Of a stretch of DNA of 29,878 nucleotides, positions 6,938 through 15,371 are shown piece after piece. Position 1 is the stretch's first letter; each line of letters begins with the position of its first letter. The notes beneath the pieces are model-generated. The model saw only the letters and a program-made list of their open reading frames with translations, did no database searches and was not told where the DNA came from. Position numbers and translations under genes: made by a program. Source of the stretch: an uncultured beta proteobacterium (GTDB taxonomy: Bacteria > Pseudomonadota > Gammaproteobacteria > Burkholderiales > Burkholderiaceae); assembly GCA_903845455.1 (NCBI GenBank), contig CAIMXN010000198.1, positions 1 through 29,878 on the forward strand, in the 5' to 3' direction.

Positions 6938-9916
6938 ATGAAATTGATTCAAACCCTCTATCAGCATCCCGTTCTGCAGTCTCGAAAAACCGTGCAGGCA
7001 TTGATTTGGTCAGTGTTGTATGCGTATATCGCTGGCTATATCTTAAAGAACTTCGCTGGGGATGCAGGCGCCAGTTTAATTTGGGTTCCAGCAGGAATTG
7101 GCCTAGCGATATTGCTCAATCAAGGCCTATTTTATTGGCCATTTATCTTCTTGGCTGCCTTAGCAGGTGAGCTCATTGGCGGCTTTGGTTTTCTGGTAGC
7201 AATTCAATTAGCCATGGGTAGCACGATCGGGTGTGTATGCGCTGCTTATCTTTTGACGAGAGCCTTTGCTTTCAACCGCAACATTGCCTCTGTGGTAGAT
7301 ATTGCTTCTCTATTGCTGGTTTCCGTCGTTTTAGCCCTGATTAGCGGTCTGATTGATGCCACGGTTTTGTATAGGGCGGGTCTGATTGATCCAGGGCAAT
7401 TCCAGAATGTTTTTTATACCTGGTTTATCGGAGATTTTTTTGGGGCTGCTTTCTTTACACCCGTTATCTTAGTTTGGCGGATATTTCCTAAAGATTGGCT
7501 CAAAGTACCCAAGCTTTATGAAGTGCTGACCTTTTTTGGCTTGGTTTTTTTGTTTGGTCAAGCGGTCATTTATGGATGGCTCAACAACCAGTTCGTCAGT
7601 CCAAACTTTGTCAATAACGGGTACTTTATGTTCCCCATACTGTTAATTGCTGCCTTGAGATATGGTCGTCATGGCGCAATGTTGGTACTGACGATGACGG
7701 TATTTCAGTCTATTTTAGGTGCGTACGAAGGGTATGGCTTCTTCAATCGCAATATGATGAATGACCCAGCCCCTATTAGCGTTTGGGTTTTTCTGAGTGC
7801 GATTTGCTTATTGGGTCTGATCATCAGCTTCTTTGTTGAAAATAGCCAAACCAAAAGTAGTAATTTAGAAAAAGCTGAGGGGCGTTTTAGGGAAATTGTT
7901 GAGCGCATTCCTGTACCCATGGCTATCGTTGATATTGATAAACGGACGATGGGTTTGGTCAATCGTGCTTATGTCGATCTGACAGGGTACACCTCAACAG
8001 ATTTAATGAAGAGTGATGACTGGTGGGCTTTAGCCTATCCGAATGAATCTTATCGCAAAGAGATCGAACACCTTTGGGATGATCGCGTCCATGAGGCTAG
8101 ACGCTCTAACTTGCCAATGGAGCCAGTGGAGTCTTGGGTGGTTTGCAAGAATGGTGAAAAAAAATATATCAGCTGGGGATCAGCACGCGCTGAAGATAAA
8201 TTTGCTATTTATGGTATTGACCTTACTGAGCGTAAAGAAAATGAGGATCTGCTGAAGATTACCTCTTCTGTCTATCAGGCGATTGGCGAGGCTGTCTTTA
8301 TTGCCGACCCACAAAATAATTTTGTCTTGGTGAACGATGTATTCACTGGAATTACTGGCTACTCAAAAAGTCAGGTTAGGGGCCTGAACTTGCAATCCAT
8401 CTTAGTCAAAACTGAAGGGGCAATCTCCTACGCGGATTTACTGCCCGCATTGGATTCAATGGGGCATTGGGAAGGTGAGGTTGGGATTAAGTGCAGTGAC
8501 CAAACCAATTACCTCGGATTTTTGTCGATCTTCTCAGCCTTGGATGACCGGGGTAAGGTGCGGCAACGGGTTGGACTGATTTCTCAAATATCGGATCAGA
8601 AAAAAACCCGCGAGATTATGAATCGTCAGGCCAACTACGATGCATTAACCGGTTTGCCTAATCGTCGATTATTTCTTGATCGGGTTGATGAATCCATCAA
8701 ACGCGCAGATCGCGTCAAAAATAATTTTGCCCTCCTGTTTGTGGATCTTGACCACTTTAAAGATATTAATGACACTGCTGGCCATGATGTGGGTGATCAG
8801 ATCTTGAAACGTGTTTCAGACCGCTTTAAGGATGAGATACGAGAATCGGATACCGTTGCCAGAATAGGGGGTGATGAGTTCACTATTATTTTGAATGACT
8901 TAGAAAGTCCTAAAAACGTCGATAAGGTTTTAATGGGCATCATCGATCGTCTTGCAGAGCCTATCGAGATCGATGGCAAAGTGTTCCATATATCAGCTTC
9001 TTTAGGTATCGCTTGTTATCCACAGGATGCCACTAGTACAAAAGGCTTGTTGATGAAAGCGGATCAAGCGATGTACGCCGTTAAGTCACAAGGTAGAAAT
9101 GGCTTTCATTATTTCACTCAGTCTTTGCAGGAGCTAGCTGATCAGAAGATGAAAGTGATTTCTGAGTTGCGGACTGCACTTCAAAATAATCAGTTTTATT
9201 TGCACTATCAACCCATCGTCAATTTGGCATCTAGCAAGATTGTGCATGCTGAGGCCTTGTTGCGCTGGAAAAGACATGATGGCCAATTAAGTCTGCCGGC
9301 AAACTTTATTGATGTTGCTGAAGATTCTGGCTTAATTATTGAAATTGGCGACTGGGTATTCAAACAGGTCTGTCAATTCTTACAACAGTTATCTGAATTA
9401 GACAGTGGGATTAGTATTGGTATTAACGTTTCCGCGACACAGTTCAATTCCAATAAGCATTCAGCATTGGAATGGATTAAGTATTTAGAGGATTTGGGGC
9501 TATCTAGTCAGCAAGTGATTTTAGAAGTGACTGAGCATACGATGATGAATCAGAATGCACGCGTTGCCCAAAAAATTGCTTTGCTCCATAAGGCTGGATT
9601 TAAATTTGCGATTGATGATTTTGGGACTGGCTACTCTTCATTGTCAGCATTAAGAAACTTCAATTTCAATTACCTCAAGATCGATTCTTCCTTTATAAGA
9701 CAAATAACCCATAGCAAGCCTGATAAAGCTTTGGTTCAAGCGATGGTCACCATGGGGTCGGGTCTTGGACTGCAGTCAATCGCTGAAGGGGTGGAGACGG
9801 AAGAGCAGCGCCTATCCTTGCTCGAAGCTGGCTGTTCATTGGCGCAGGGCTACCTCTTTGGCCGTCCTATGAGTGGCTCAGATTTTTGGGAGCTTTTGAA
9901 GCAATCTGGTACATAA
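6938..9916 (+). CDS. MASE1-PAS-PAS-GGDEF-EAL cyclic-di-GMP signalling protein
   Basis: Inner-membrane sensor likely to make and/or break c-di-GMP. Residues 1-300 form a multi-pass MASE1-type sensor domain (LIWVPAGIGLAILL near 47). Two PAS domains follow (about 314-425 and 440-550), each with NRAYVDLTGY or NDVFTGITGY-type motifs. In the GGDEF domain the active-site loop G644-G-D-E-F648 is intact, and an inhibitory RxxD I-site (R635-D638) sits exactly five residues upstream, so product inhibition is expected. The EAL domain keeps E772-A-L, the NVSATQF and EVTEHT blocks, D893-D-F-G-T-G-Y and AEGVET, so phosphodiesterase activity is also plausible. Net direction cannot be told from sequence. It stands alone, with a motif-rich leader for the next gene starting directly behind it. 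Confidence 0.95.
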   Translation: MKLIQTLYQHPVLQSRKTVQALIWSVLYAYIAGYILKNFAGDAGASLIWVPAGIGLAILLNQGLFYWPFIFLAALAGELIGGFGFLVAIQLAMGSTIGCVCAAYLLTRAFAFNRNIASVVDIASLLLVSVVLALISGLIDATVLYRAGLIDPGQFQNVFYTWFIGDFFGAAFFTPVILVWRIFPKDWLKVPKLYEVLTFFGLVFLFGQAVIYGWLNNQFVSPNFVNNGYFMFPILLIAALRYGRHGAMLVLTMTVFQSILGAYEGYGFFNRNMMNDPAPISVWVFLSAICLLGLIISFFVENSQTKSSNLEKAEGRFREIVERIPVPMAIVDIDKRTMGLVNRAYVDLTGYTSTDLMKSDDWWALAYPNESYRKEIEHLWDDRVHEARRSNLPMEPVESWVVCKNGEKKYISWGSARAEDKFAIYGIDLTERKENEDLLKITSSVYQAIGEAVFIADPQNNFVLVNDVFTGITGYSKSQVRGLNLQSILVKTEGAISYADLLPALDSMGHWEGEVGIKCSDQTNYLGFLSIFSALDDRGKVRQRVGLISQISDQKKTREIMNRQANYDALTGLPNRRLFLDRVDESIKRADRVKNNFALLFVDLDHFKDINDTAGHDVGDQILKRVSDRFKDEIRESDTVARIGGDEFTIILNDLESPKNVDKVLMGIIDRLAEPIEIDGKVFHISASLGIACYPQDATSTKGLLMKADQAMYAVKSQGRNGFHYFTQSLQELADQKMKVISELRTALQNNQFYLHYQPIVNLASSKIVHAEALLRWKRHDGQLSLPANFIDVAEDSGLIIEIGDWVFKQVCQFLQQLSELDSGISIGINVSATQFNSNKHSALEWIKYLEDLGLSSQQVILEVTEHTMMNQNARVAQKIALLHKAGFKFAIDDFGTGYSSLSALRNFNFNYLKIDSSFIRQITHSKPDKALVQAMVTMGSGLGLQSIAEGVETEEQRLSLLEAGCSLAQGYLFGRPMSGSDFWELLKQSGT

Positions 9917-9924
9917 GTCCTATA

Positions 9925-10073
9925 TAGCTGTCTAAATTGTTGTCCAATAGCAACATTTATGCATTAAGGTGTCTGTAATAGTGTCTAAATTATTTATATA
10001 GCTGTATAAATGATCCCCCTGGATCGATTTTATGAATATTTAGACACTTATTTCAAATGAATGATTGGACACC
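9925..10073. promoter_or_regulatory. Cluster of TGTCTAAAT-like direct and inverted repeats before the MerR-cyclase gene
   Basis: Direct copies: TGTCTAAAT at 9929-9937 and 9982-9990, TGTATAAAT at 10003-10011, TGTCCAAT at 9941-9948, and a looser TGTCTGTAAT at 9970-9979. Inverted copies: ATTTAGACA at 10038-10046 and ATTGGACA at 10064-10071. The pair GTGTCTAAAT (9981-9990) and ATTTAGACAC (10038-10047) is an exact 10-bp inverted repeat, and TGTCCAAT/ATTGGACA is a second exact pair nested outside it. Near the centre GATCC (10012-10016) and GGATC (10021-10025) make a small hairpin. The next gene encodes a MerR-type HTH protein, so an autoregulatory operator array is the natural reading (inference). 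No T-run supports a terminator. Confidence 0.65.
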
Positions 10074-10080
10074 TAGCTAA

Positions 10081-11679
10081 ATGATCTCAAGCAAGGAGTT
10101 GCTGGAACAAACCGGCATCTCCAGAGCAACCCTCAACAACTACATCCAGCTTGGCATTTTGCCTAAGCCTGTAGTGCAATCTCACGTGGTGGAGCTTGCT
10201 GGTGGTGCGCGCTTGTTAGGTTATTTTCCAGAAGATGCGATTGACCGCATCCAAACCGTTCAAGCTTTAAAGGTCAAAGGCCTTTCAATGCATTTAATTG
10301 CTCAAGAGCTAGCTTCTACGGATGTCCTTTTGGGTAGTGCTTTGCCAGAAATGAGCGAGGCAGGAGTAGGCGCTGTGGTGCACAGATCTGCGCTCAGTGA
10401 TGATTCATCCCAGCTCAATATGCGTCAGACTGCAAAATCTGGCGCGCGTGGGAAAGATCTGCAATCTAGCCAGGGCATGTTGCTTTCCTTGGATGGCTTA
10501 GCGCAACCAGCTTATATGCTCAATTACAACCTAGAGCTGACTTGGTTAAATGAAGCAGCCAGAACAGAACTATTTTGCTTTACAACACCACCAGCACAAA
10601 GTTCAGAACGAAACTTATTCGAGCTGCTCTCTCGCCCCGATTCTAAAATGAGTTTGGCTGATCAGCGAGCTCTAGCTAATTTGCATCTGCAATTGGCGAG
10701 CGCAAGAGTTAGTAGGGAGTCTTTAACTAAGGTGGTTATGTCGGCAGATCCAGATTTGTTGGATTTGTTTGACGGTCTTAATTTTGAACCTAGAAATAAA
10801 GAGCAGCTGGCACCTTCAGCTATCTCTGAGCTGGATTTAATCCGTGCCAACCCTGATGGTATTCCGGCTCTCTATAGAGTCTATGCGGTGTACTTCCGCG
10901 AAGGTATCTTGGTAATTCATACTGCTGATAACGATCGTGGCGATGATTTGCTTGCTTTCTTAAGCAAGCGTGATCAAGTGATTCAAGGTTTACTCAGCAA
11001 GCGCTTGCCGGTAATGACCCCGTTAGCAGTTTTGGTAGCGGATTTACAAAACTCTGTACGCATTTGTTCCGAGCTTCCGCCAGACGAGTACTTTGAACTC
11101 ATCAATCAAATATGGTCAACCATGGGACCTATTTTGCGTAAATATACGGGAACTCATGGTAAGCATGCTGGTGATGGTGTTGTTTACTATTTCTTCCCTC
11201 AGCCAGAGACCAATTACTTATTTAATGCGATTGCGTGTGCAGATGAGTTGCGTCATGCGATGCGAAAAATTAGCGTTGCTTGGCAACTGCGCAAGAACTG
11301 GTTAACAGAACTGCAATTGAATATTGGTTTGCATGAAGGTCAAGAGTGGCTTGGTAGCTTCCAGTCCGCTAACCATGTAGAGTTTGCAGTCCTGGGAGAC
11401 ACTATTAATCGTGCTTCGCGTTTAAGTGATTTTGCGCGCCATGGCAGTATTTGGGCGACTAAGAGTTTGGTATCCCGCCTGACCAGTGATGAACGTAGCC
11501 GGATTGAGTTCGGAATTATGCGTCGCAGCGCCGAAAATGGTGACCGCTTTGTAAACTCCTCTTATGCCCAAATTGATTCTTTAGCGCCTTTAGAAGAAGG
11601 CCGCTATGAAAAGTTACGCGATATTGCGCAATTGGCTGTGACAGAAATTCGCAAAGTGAGTACTAGTCGTCAGTACTAA
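10081..11679 (+). CDS. MerR-type HTH fused to class III adenylate/guanylate cyclase
   Basis: Predicted cytoplasmic one-component regulator, 532 aa. Residues 3-80 are a MerR-like winged HTH (SKELLEQTGISRATLNNYIQ, then FPEDAIDRIQTVQALKVKGL). Residues about 135-200 look PAS-like. Residues 315-490 are a class III cyclase domain: metal-binding D321 in VLVADLQNS, K361 and D365 in GKHAGDG, and G439-D-T-I-N443-R-A-S-R447 with the transition-state Asn and Arg. K361 with E434 at the adenine-contact positions favours ATP over GTP, but this is inference. The ATG is only 8 bp after the last repeat of the operator-like array and has no Shine-Dalgarno, so the mRNA may be leaderless or poorly translated; the HTH begins at residue 3, so no later start fits. 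It converges with the HD-GYP gene with one base between stops. Confidence 0.9.
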   Translation: MISSKELLEQTGISRATLNNYIQLGILPKPVVQSHVVELAGGARLLGYFPEDAIDRIQTVQALKVKGLSMHLIAQELASTDVLLGSALPEMSEAGVGAVVHRSALSDDSSQLNMRQTAKSGARGKDLQSSQGMLLSLDGLAQPAYMLNYNLELTWLNEAARTELFCFTTPPAQSSERNLFELLSRPDSKMSLADQRALANLHLQLASARVSRESLTKVVMSADPDLLDLFDGLNFEPRNKEQLAPSAISELDLIRANPDGIPALYRVYAVYFREGILVIHTADNDRGDDLLAFLSKRDQVIQGLLSKRLPVMTPLAVLVADLQNSVRICSELPPDEYFELINQIWSTMGPILRKYTGTHGKHAGDGVVYYFFPQPETNYLFNAIACADELRHAMRKISVAWQLRKNWLTELQLNIGLHEGQEWLGSFQSANHVEFAVLGDTINRASRLSDFARHGSIWATKSLVSRLTSDERSRIEFGIMRRSAENGDRFVNSSYAQIDSLAPLEEGRYEKLRDIAQLAVTEIRKVSTSRQY

Positions 11680-11680
11680 C

Positions 11681-13288
11681 TCACTGGCTGATGATGGCGG
11701 GGGGTGGGTTATATCCCGGTATTTTGGCAACATCCACCTCATCAATTTGCTTGGGATCTAAATACTTTAAAGCGTACTCTTCGTACACTTTTTCCCAAAT
11801 AAAAATATCAAATAAATCGGGATCTACGTGAGCACCGAGTTTCATTTTCCCCAGGATGTCGAGCGATTCACTTAAGGTCTTGCCCTTTTTATAGGGGCGA
11901 TCATGCGCTGTCAGTGCTTCAAAGATATCCGCTATACCCATGCATCTGGCAGGCACAGACATTTGCTCTCTAGTGAGACCTTTTGGATAACCTTTACCAT
12001 CCATTTTTTCGTGATGGCCGCCGGCATATTCAGTTACATTTTTGAGATGTTTAGGCCATGGTAATTGCTCGAGCATGCTGATTGTCAGATCAATATGATG
12101 ATTAATGATCTTGCGCTCTTCATCATTTAAGGTGCCAGCCCGAATGGTGAGATTTTTAATTTCTTCATCACTTAAAAAGGGTTGGCTATCGCCATTTAAA
12201 TCTTGCCACTGATATTGGGCTCCTATCGTGCGTACCCGCTCTACATCAGCATCTTTCATAAATTCACCACCGACATTGCAATGTTCTAGAAAGGCATAGT
12301 CAGCGATCAACTGGGACTTCTGTGTACTAGCTTGATCTGAGGAAAGCTCTCCTCGAGCGGCAGCAAGTTCGATATTTTTTAAGATTTGGGTAGCGCGTGT
12401 TTTGACTAAATCAATACGATCAAAAATCTTTTCAAGCTTGGTTGCTTTATCAACTACGTGTACGGGAGTAGTAATCTTTCCGCAATCATGCAGTAAGCCA
12501 GCAATTTTCAGTTCTTTGCGGTCTGCTTCTGTCATATTAAATTGTGCGAGAGGTCCTGCCTCGTTACGGTTAACCGCGTCTGCGAGCATTAATGTGAGTA
12601 CAGGAACTCGATTGCAGTGGCCACTTGTGTAGGGCGACTTATCATCAATCGCATGATTAATGAGGCTGATAAAAGATTCAAAGAGCTCTTCTAGTCGGTT
12701 CATCAACAGACGGTTGGTTAAGGCGACAGCGGCTTGCGAAGCAAGGGCTTCAACGATCTCTTGATTTGTTGCGGAAAAAGGAATGATCTTGCCAGTATCT
12801 GGGTCTGTAGCATTAATTAATTGCATGACACCAATAATCTCTGATTCATGATTCTTCATTGGAATCGTTAGAAATGACTGGGAACGATATTGATTAGCGC
12901 TATCGAATTTTTTAGTCCCTGAAAAATCAAATTCAGTTGAGTTGTAGGCATCTTCAATATTAATAGTTTGATCTTTATGCACGGCATAGCAAACTACTCG
13001 ACTGAGTTCCGGACTGCCATCCTCTTTATATAACGCGAGGGGAGGCAAGTTGGCAGGAATAGCGCTCTTACCGCCTAAGTGCACCTGCTTGCTTTTGGTA
13101 TGCAGAATTTCAAAATGGAGGGTTTGCTCTTCAGTTGTTCTATAGACAGATCCCCCGTCTGCATTAGTAATATTCATTGCAGCTTGCAAAATATTTTCTA
13201 AGAGTTGATCAATATCTTTTTCGCTACTAAGTGAGGCGCCAATCTTTAACAATTGGGACATGAGTTTTTTATCGATTTGATCTGTCAT
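11681..13288 (-). CDS. GAF domain / HD-GYP c-di-GMP phosphodiesterase
   Basis: Predicted cytoplasmic enzyme hydrolysing c-di-GMP, 535 aa. An N-terminal GAF domain spans about 18-195, with no membrane segment. The HD-GYP domain has H224 in TSGHCNRV, H267-D268 in GLLHDCGK, HH397-398, HH425-426 in GGHHEKMDG and the G433-Y434-P435 signature, then IADIFEALTAHDRPYKKG. The metal ligands and GYP motif are all present, so activity is plausible. Unusual: about 100 extra residues (287-386) between the HD motif and the next His pair, where ordinary HD-GYP domains have a short linker. Its start faces the T1SS operon across 301 bp, so the two may share regulatory DNA. Its 3' end abuts the MerR-cyclase gene. 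Confidence 0.93.
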   Translation of the reverse strand: MTDQIDKKLMSQLLKIGASLSSEKDIDQLLENILQAAMNITNADGGSVYRTTEEQTLHFEILHTKSKQVHLGGKSAIPANLPPLALYKEDGSPELSRVVCYAVHKDQTINIEDAYNSTEFDFSGTKKFDSANQYRSQSFLTIPMKNHESEIIGVMQLINATDPDTGKIIPFSATNQEIVEALASQAAVALTNRLLMNRLEELFESFISLINHAIDDKSPYTSGHCNRVPVLTLMLADAVNRNEAGPLAQFNMTEADRKELKIAGLLHDCGKITTPVHVVDKATKLEKIFDRIDLVKTRATQILKNIELAAARGELSSDQASTQKSQLIADYAFLEHCNVGGEFMKDADVERVRTIGAQYQWQDLNGDSQPFLSDEEIKNLTIRAGTLNDEERKIINHHIDLTISMLEQLPWPKHLKNVTEYAGGHHEKMDGKGYPKGLTREQMSVPARCMGIADIFEALTAHDRPYKKGKTLSESLDILGKMKLGAHVDPDLFDIFIWEKVYEEYALKYLDPKQIDEVDVAKIPGYNPPPAIISQ

Positions 13289-13395
13289 GAGCTTGGCTAA
13301 TATATGAATGATGTCTTTTCAGTAGAACCTAGTACAACGGTTTTGTCATTATGAACAATTGCTTGGCTTTTGTATTTTTTATGGCAAAAAACAGG

Positions 13396-13405
13396 ATTTA
13401 GACAC
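13396..13405 (-). promoter_or_regulatory. Single ATTTAGACAC site, matching the MerR-cyclase leader motif
   Basis: Identical over 10 bases to 10038-10047, and the reverse complement of 9981-9990. It is flanked by GG and CC, and lies about 185 bp before the first gene of the secretion operon and 108 bp before the HD-GYP start. A candidate binding site for the MerR-cyclase regulator. Confidence 0.5.
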
Positions 13406-13457
13406 CTGCTTGGTACCCCTTGCTTTATTCGACGATTTTGACGCTTAAAAGCAACAT

Positions 13458-13481
13458 ATTTCATAATATGAAATGCATTTC
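13458..13481. promoter_or_regulatory. Overlapping palindromes, candidate operator
   Basis: ATTTCATAATATGAAAT (13458-13474) has perfect 8-bp arms around a single A. Its right arm is shared with the perfect 12-nt palindrome GAAATGCATTTC (13470-13481), giving three ATTTC-type half-sites in alternating orientation within 24 bp. It is placed like an operator or activator site before the secretion operon; the binding protein is unknown. Confidence 0.45.
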
Positions 13482-13589
13482 TATTGTTATAAGCCTTATT
13501 ACCTAGGCTCTTGATTCATAATGGATAAAGAATTTATTTATAAATATTAAGCATATTTTTCACCATTTTTATATAACCAAAGTTACGCT

Positions 13590-15344
13590 GTGACTAGACC
13601 TAGCCGCCGTGTTGTACCCCGTTTGCGTCTTGCGCGCTTGCCTATTGCAATCGCCTGTACTGTTTTGATGTTTTCCGGCTGTACAACCCCGATCACTAAA
13701 GAAGGGGATGCGCCTGATGCACCTGAATACGTTAGGTGGATGCCTGAGTCCTATCGTGCGCCAGTGGAGCAGCAGTTACCACGACCTAAAGAATTATGGT
13801 GGCAAGACTTTGAGAGTGAAGAGCTCAATGGCTTAGTAGATACCGCACTGACTAATAACTATGACTTAAGAGTTGCAGTTGCGCGTGTATCACAAACCAG
13901 AGCGCAAGCTGACGTAGTCAAGGCAAATGAATCGCCAACGATCGATTTTGGAGGCTCTTATCGTAATCAAGCTCCTGGTCTTGGCCCTGGATATGCTGCC
14001 ACTACATCTCAGTGGAGCAGTCAACCCGTTTGGCAAGCAGGATTTTTAGCAAATTACGAAGTCGATCTCTGGGGTAAAAAAGGTTTCAATACGCAGTCAG
14101 CTTTCTCGCAAGCACTTGCGAGTGAATACAACCGTCAAGCAGTTGCTTTGAGTCTTGTCGGTGATACGGCTTCCACCTACTTTTTAGTGGTTTCTTTGGA
14201 TGAGCGGGTGCTCGTGGGTGAACGCAATTTAGAGGCAATTCGATCAGTCGGTAAAGGTTTACAACGCCGCGTAGATCGGGGTGATGCCACGATCATTGAT
14301 CTTTCTCAACAGTTGATCTTGCAAACCAATACGGATGCCTTGGTCTCGGGACTAAAGCTCCAACGTGAGCGAGCCTTTAATCGCTTAGCTGCTTTGATCG
14401 GTAGAACGCCTTCCACTCTGAAATTACAGACTAGGTCTTTAGAAAAACTGAAGGTACCAGTGGTCTCCCCTGGATTACCTTCCGATTTACTCTGCCGTCG
14501 TCCTGATATCAGAAGAGCCGAAGCTGCTTTGGAGGCATCTAAGGCTGATTTGTATGCGGCCCGTGCCAACTTATTGCCCACGTTTGCTTTATCTGGTGGC
14601 GCTGGTTATGGAAGCTTTTTGTTATCTCAGTTAACCATGCCACAGAGTTTGTTCTATAACGTGACATCCAACCTGGTGCAGAATATTTTTGATGGCGGTA
14701 GACGGCGTGCAGAAATTCAGGTGGCTAGCGCAAAAAATGTAGAGCTACTTGAAGCGTATGCAAATTCAGTTTTAGCATCTTTACGGGATGTTGAGGATAG
14801 CTTGTCTGGCGTCAATTTAACCGCTAAGCAATACGAAGCATTAAATGATTCTCGGGTACGCGCACAGCGCTTGGCTGAGATGAGCGCTAAGGTGGTCGAG
14901 AGAGGCGGTATGGATTTTGTGCAGTTATATGAAATCCAAAGAACCGTTTTGGCTGCAGAGGATTCTGCTATCAATGCGCGCAATGACCAATTAAGAGCAT
15001 CAGTTGATTTATTCAAAGCCATTGGCGGTGGTATGAATTTAGATAAAGATCCTTGTCTTGGTGGTGGCCGTCTGCCTAAAGCAGATGCACGTTGGGCTGA
15101 GGTAGAAGAAAAGGCGGACTCTGCTAAGAAGGCAGCGATCGGCGTGAATGCTGCTGGACAGCCGGCTTATGAAAATAAGAGTCCTGGCGGTGTTGGTCCT
15201 TCTCTCAATCAAAAGCCCTTGCTAGCACCAATCATTGATTTTGATTTGCGACCTTTGCCAAAAGCGCCAGTAACGAATTCAGGCGATACAGGTCCGAATG
15301 CGCCACAGCCCATGCCACTGCCAATCATGCAGCAAAAACCCTAA
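13590..15344 (+). CDS. TolC/NodT-family outer-membrane efflux lipoprotein
   Basis: Outer-membrane channel of the type I exporter, 584 aa, starting at GTG 13590. Positively charged N-terminus, hydrophobic segment and lipobox FSGC give a lipid-anchored C31. The body (about 60-485) is a two-repeat OEP fold: WWQDFESEELNGLVDTALTNNYDL, LVGDTASTYF, LLCRRPDIRRAEAALEASKADLYAARANLLP, LRDVEDSL. This is the NodT/OprM branch rather than classical TolC. After the barrel and helices there is an extra proline- and lysine-rich tail of about 95 residues (490-584) that is unusual for the family. The gene is 27 bp before the ABC exporter gene and heads the operon. The GTG start lacks a clear Shine-Dalgarno but is the only start that retains the signal peptide. 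Confidence 0.93.
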   Translation: MTRPSRRVVPRLRLARLPIAIACTVLMFSGCTTPITKEGDAPDAPEYVRWMPESYRAPVEQQLPRPKELWWQDFESEELNGLVDTALTNNYDLRVAVARVSQTRAQADVVKANESPTIDFGGSYRNQAPGLGPGYAATTSQWSSQPVWQAGFLANYEVDLWGKKGFNTQSAFSQALASEYNRQAVALSLVGDTASTYFLVVSLDERVLVGERNLEAIRSVGKGLQRRVDRGDATIIDLSQQLILQTNTDALVSGLKLQRERAFNRLAALIGRTPSTLKLQTRSLEKLKVPVVSPGLPSDLLCRRPDIRRAEAALEASKADLYAARANLLPTFALSGGAGYGSFLLSQLTMPQSLFYNVTSNLVQNIFDGGRRRAEIQVASAKNVELLEAYANSVLASLRDVEDSLSGVNLTAKQYEALNDSRVRAQRLAEMSAKVVERGGMDFVQLYEIQRTVLAAEDSAINARNDQLRASVDLFKAIGGGMNLDKDPCLGGGRLPKADARWAEVEEKADSAKKAAIGVNAAGQPAYENKSPGGVGPSLNQKPLLAPIIDFDLRPLPKAPVTNSGDTGPNAPQPMPLPIMQQKP

Positions 15345-15371
15345 AGCGGAATTGAAAAGGTTTCTTGAGTT

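Larger units (their letters stand above)
13289..13589. promoter_or_regulatory. 301-bp AT-rich divergent intergenic region (HD-GYP / T1SS operon)
   Basis: No gene seen. It must carry promoters for the minus-strand HD-GYP gene and the plus-strand secretion operon. It holds an exact copy of the 10-mer ATTTAGACAC (13396-13405) found in the MerR-cyclase leader, a 17-nt palindrome ATTTCATA-A-TATGAAAT (13458-13474) overlapping a perfect GAAATGCATTTC (13470-13481), and a very AT-rich stretch around 13530-13560. I could not place a convincing -35/-10 pair. Confidence 0.6.

Noticed and set aside
10012..10025. GATCC/GGATC hairpin as a terminator of the GGDEF-EAL gene
   Set aside because: Short stem without T-run and located in the middle of the operator-like array; more likely part of that array.
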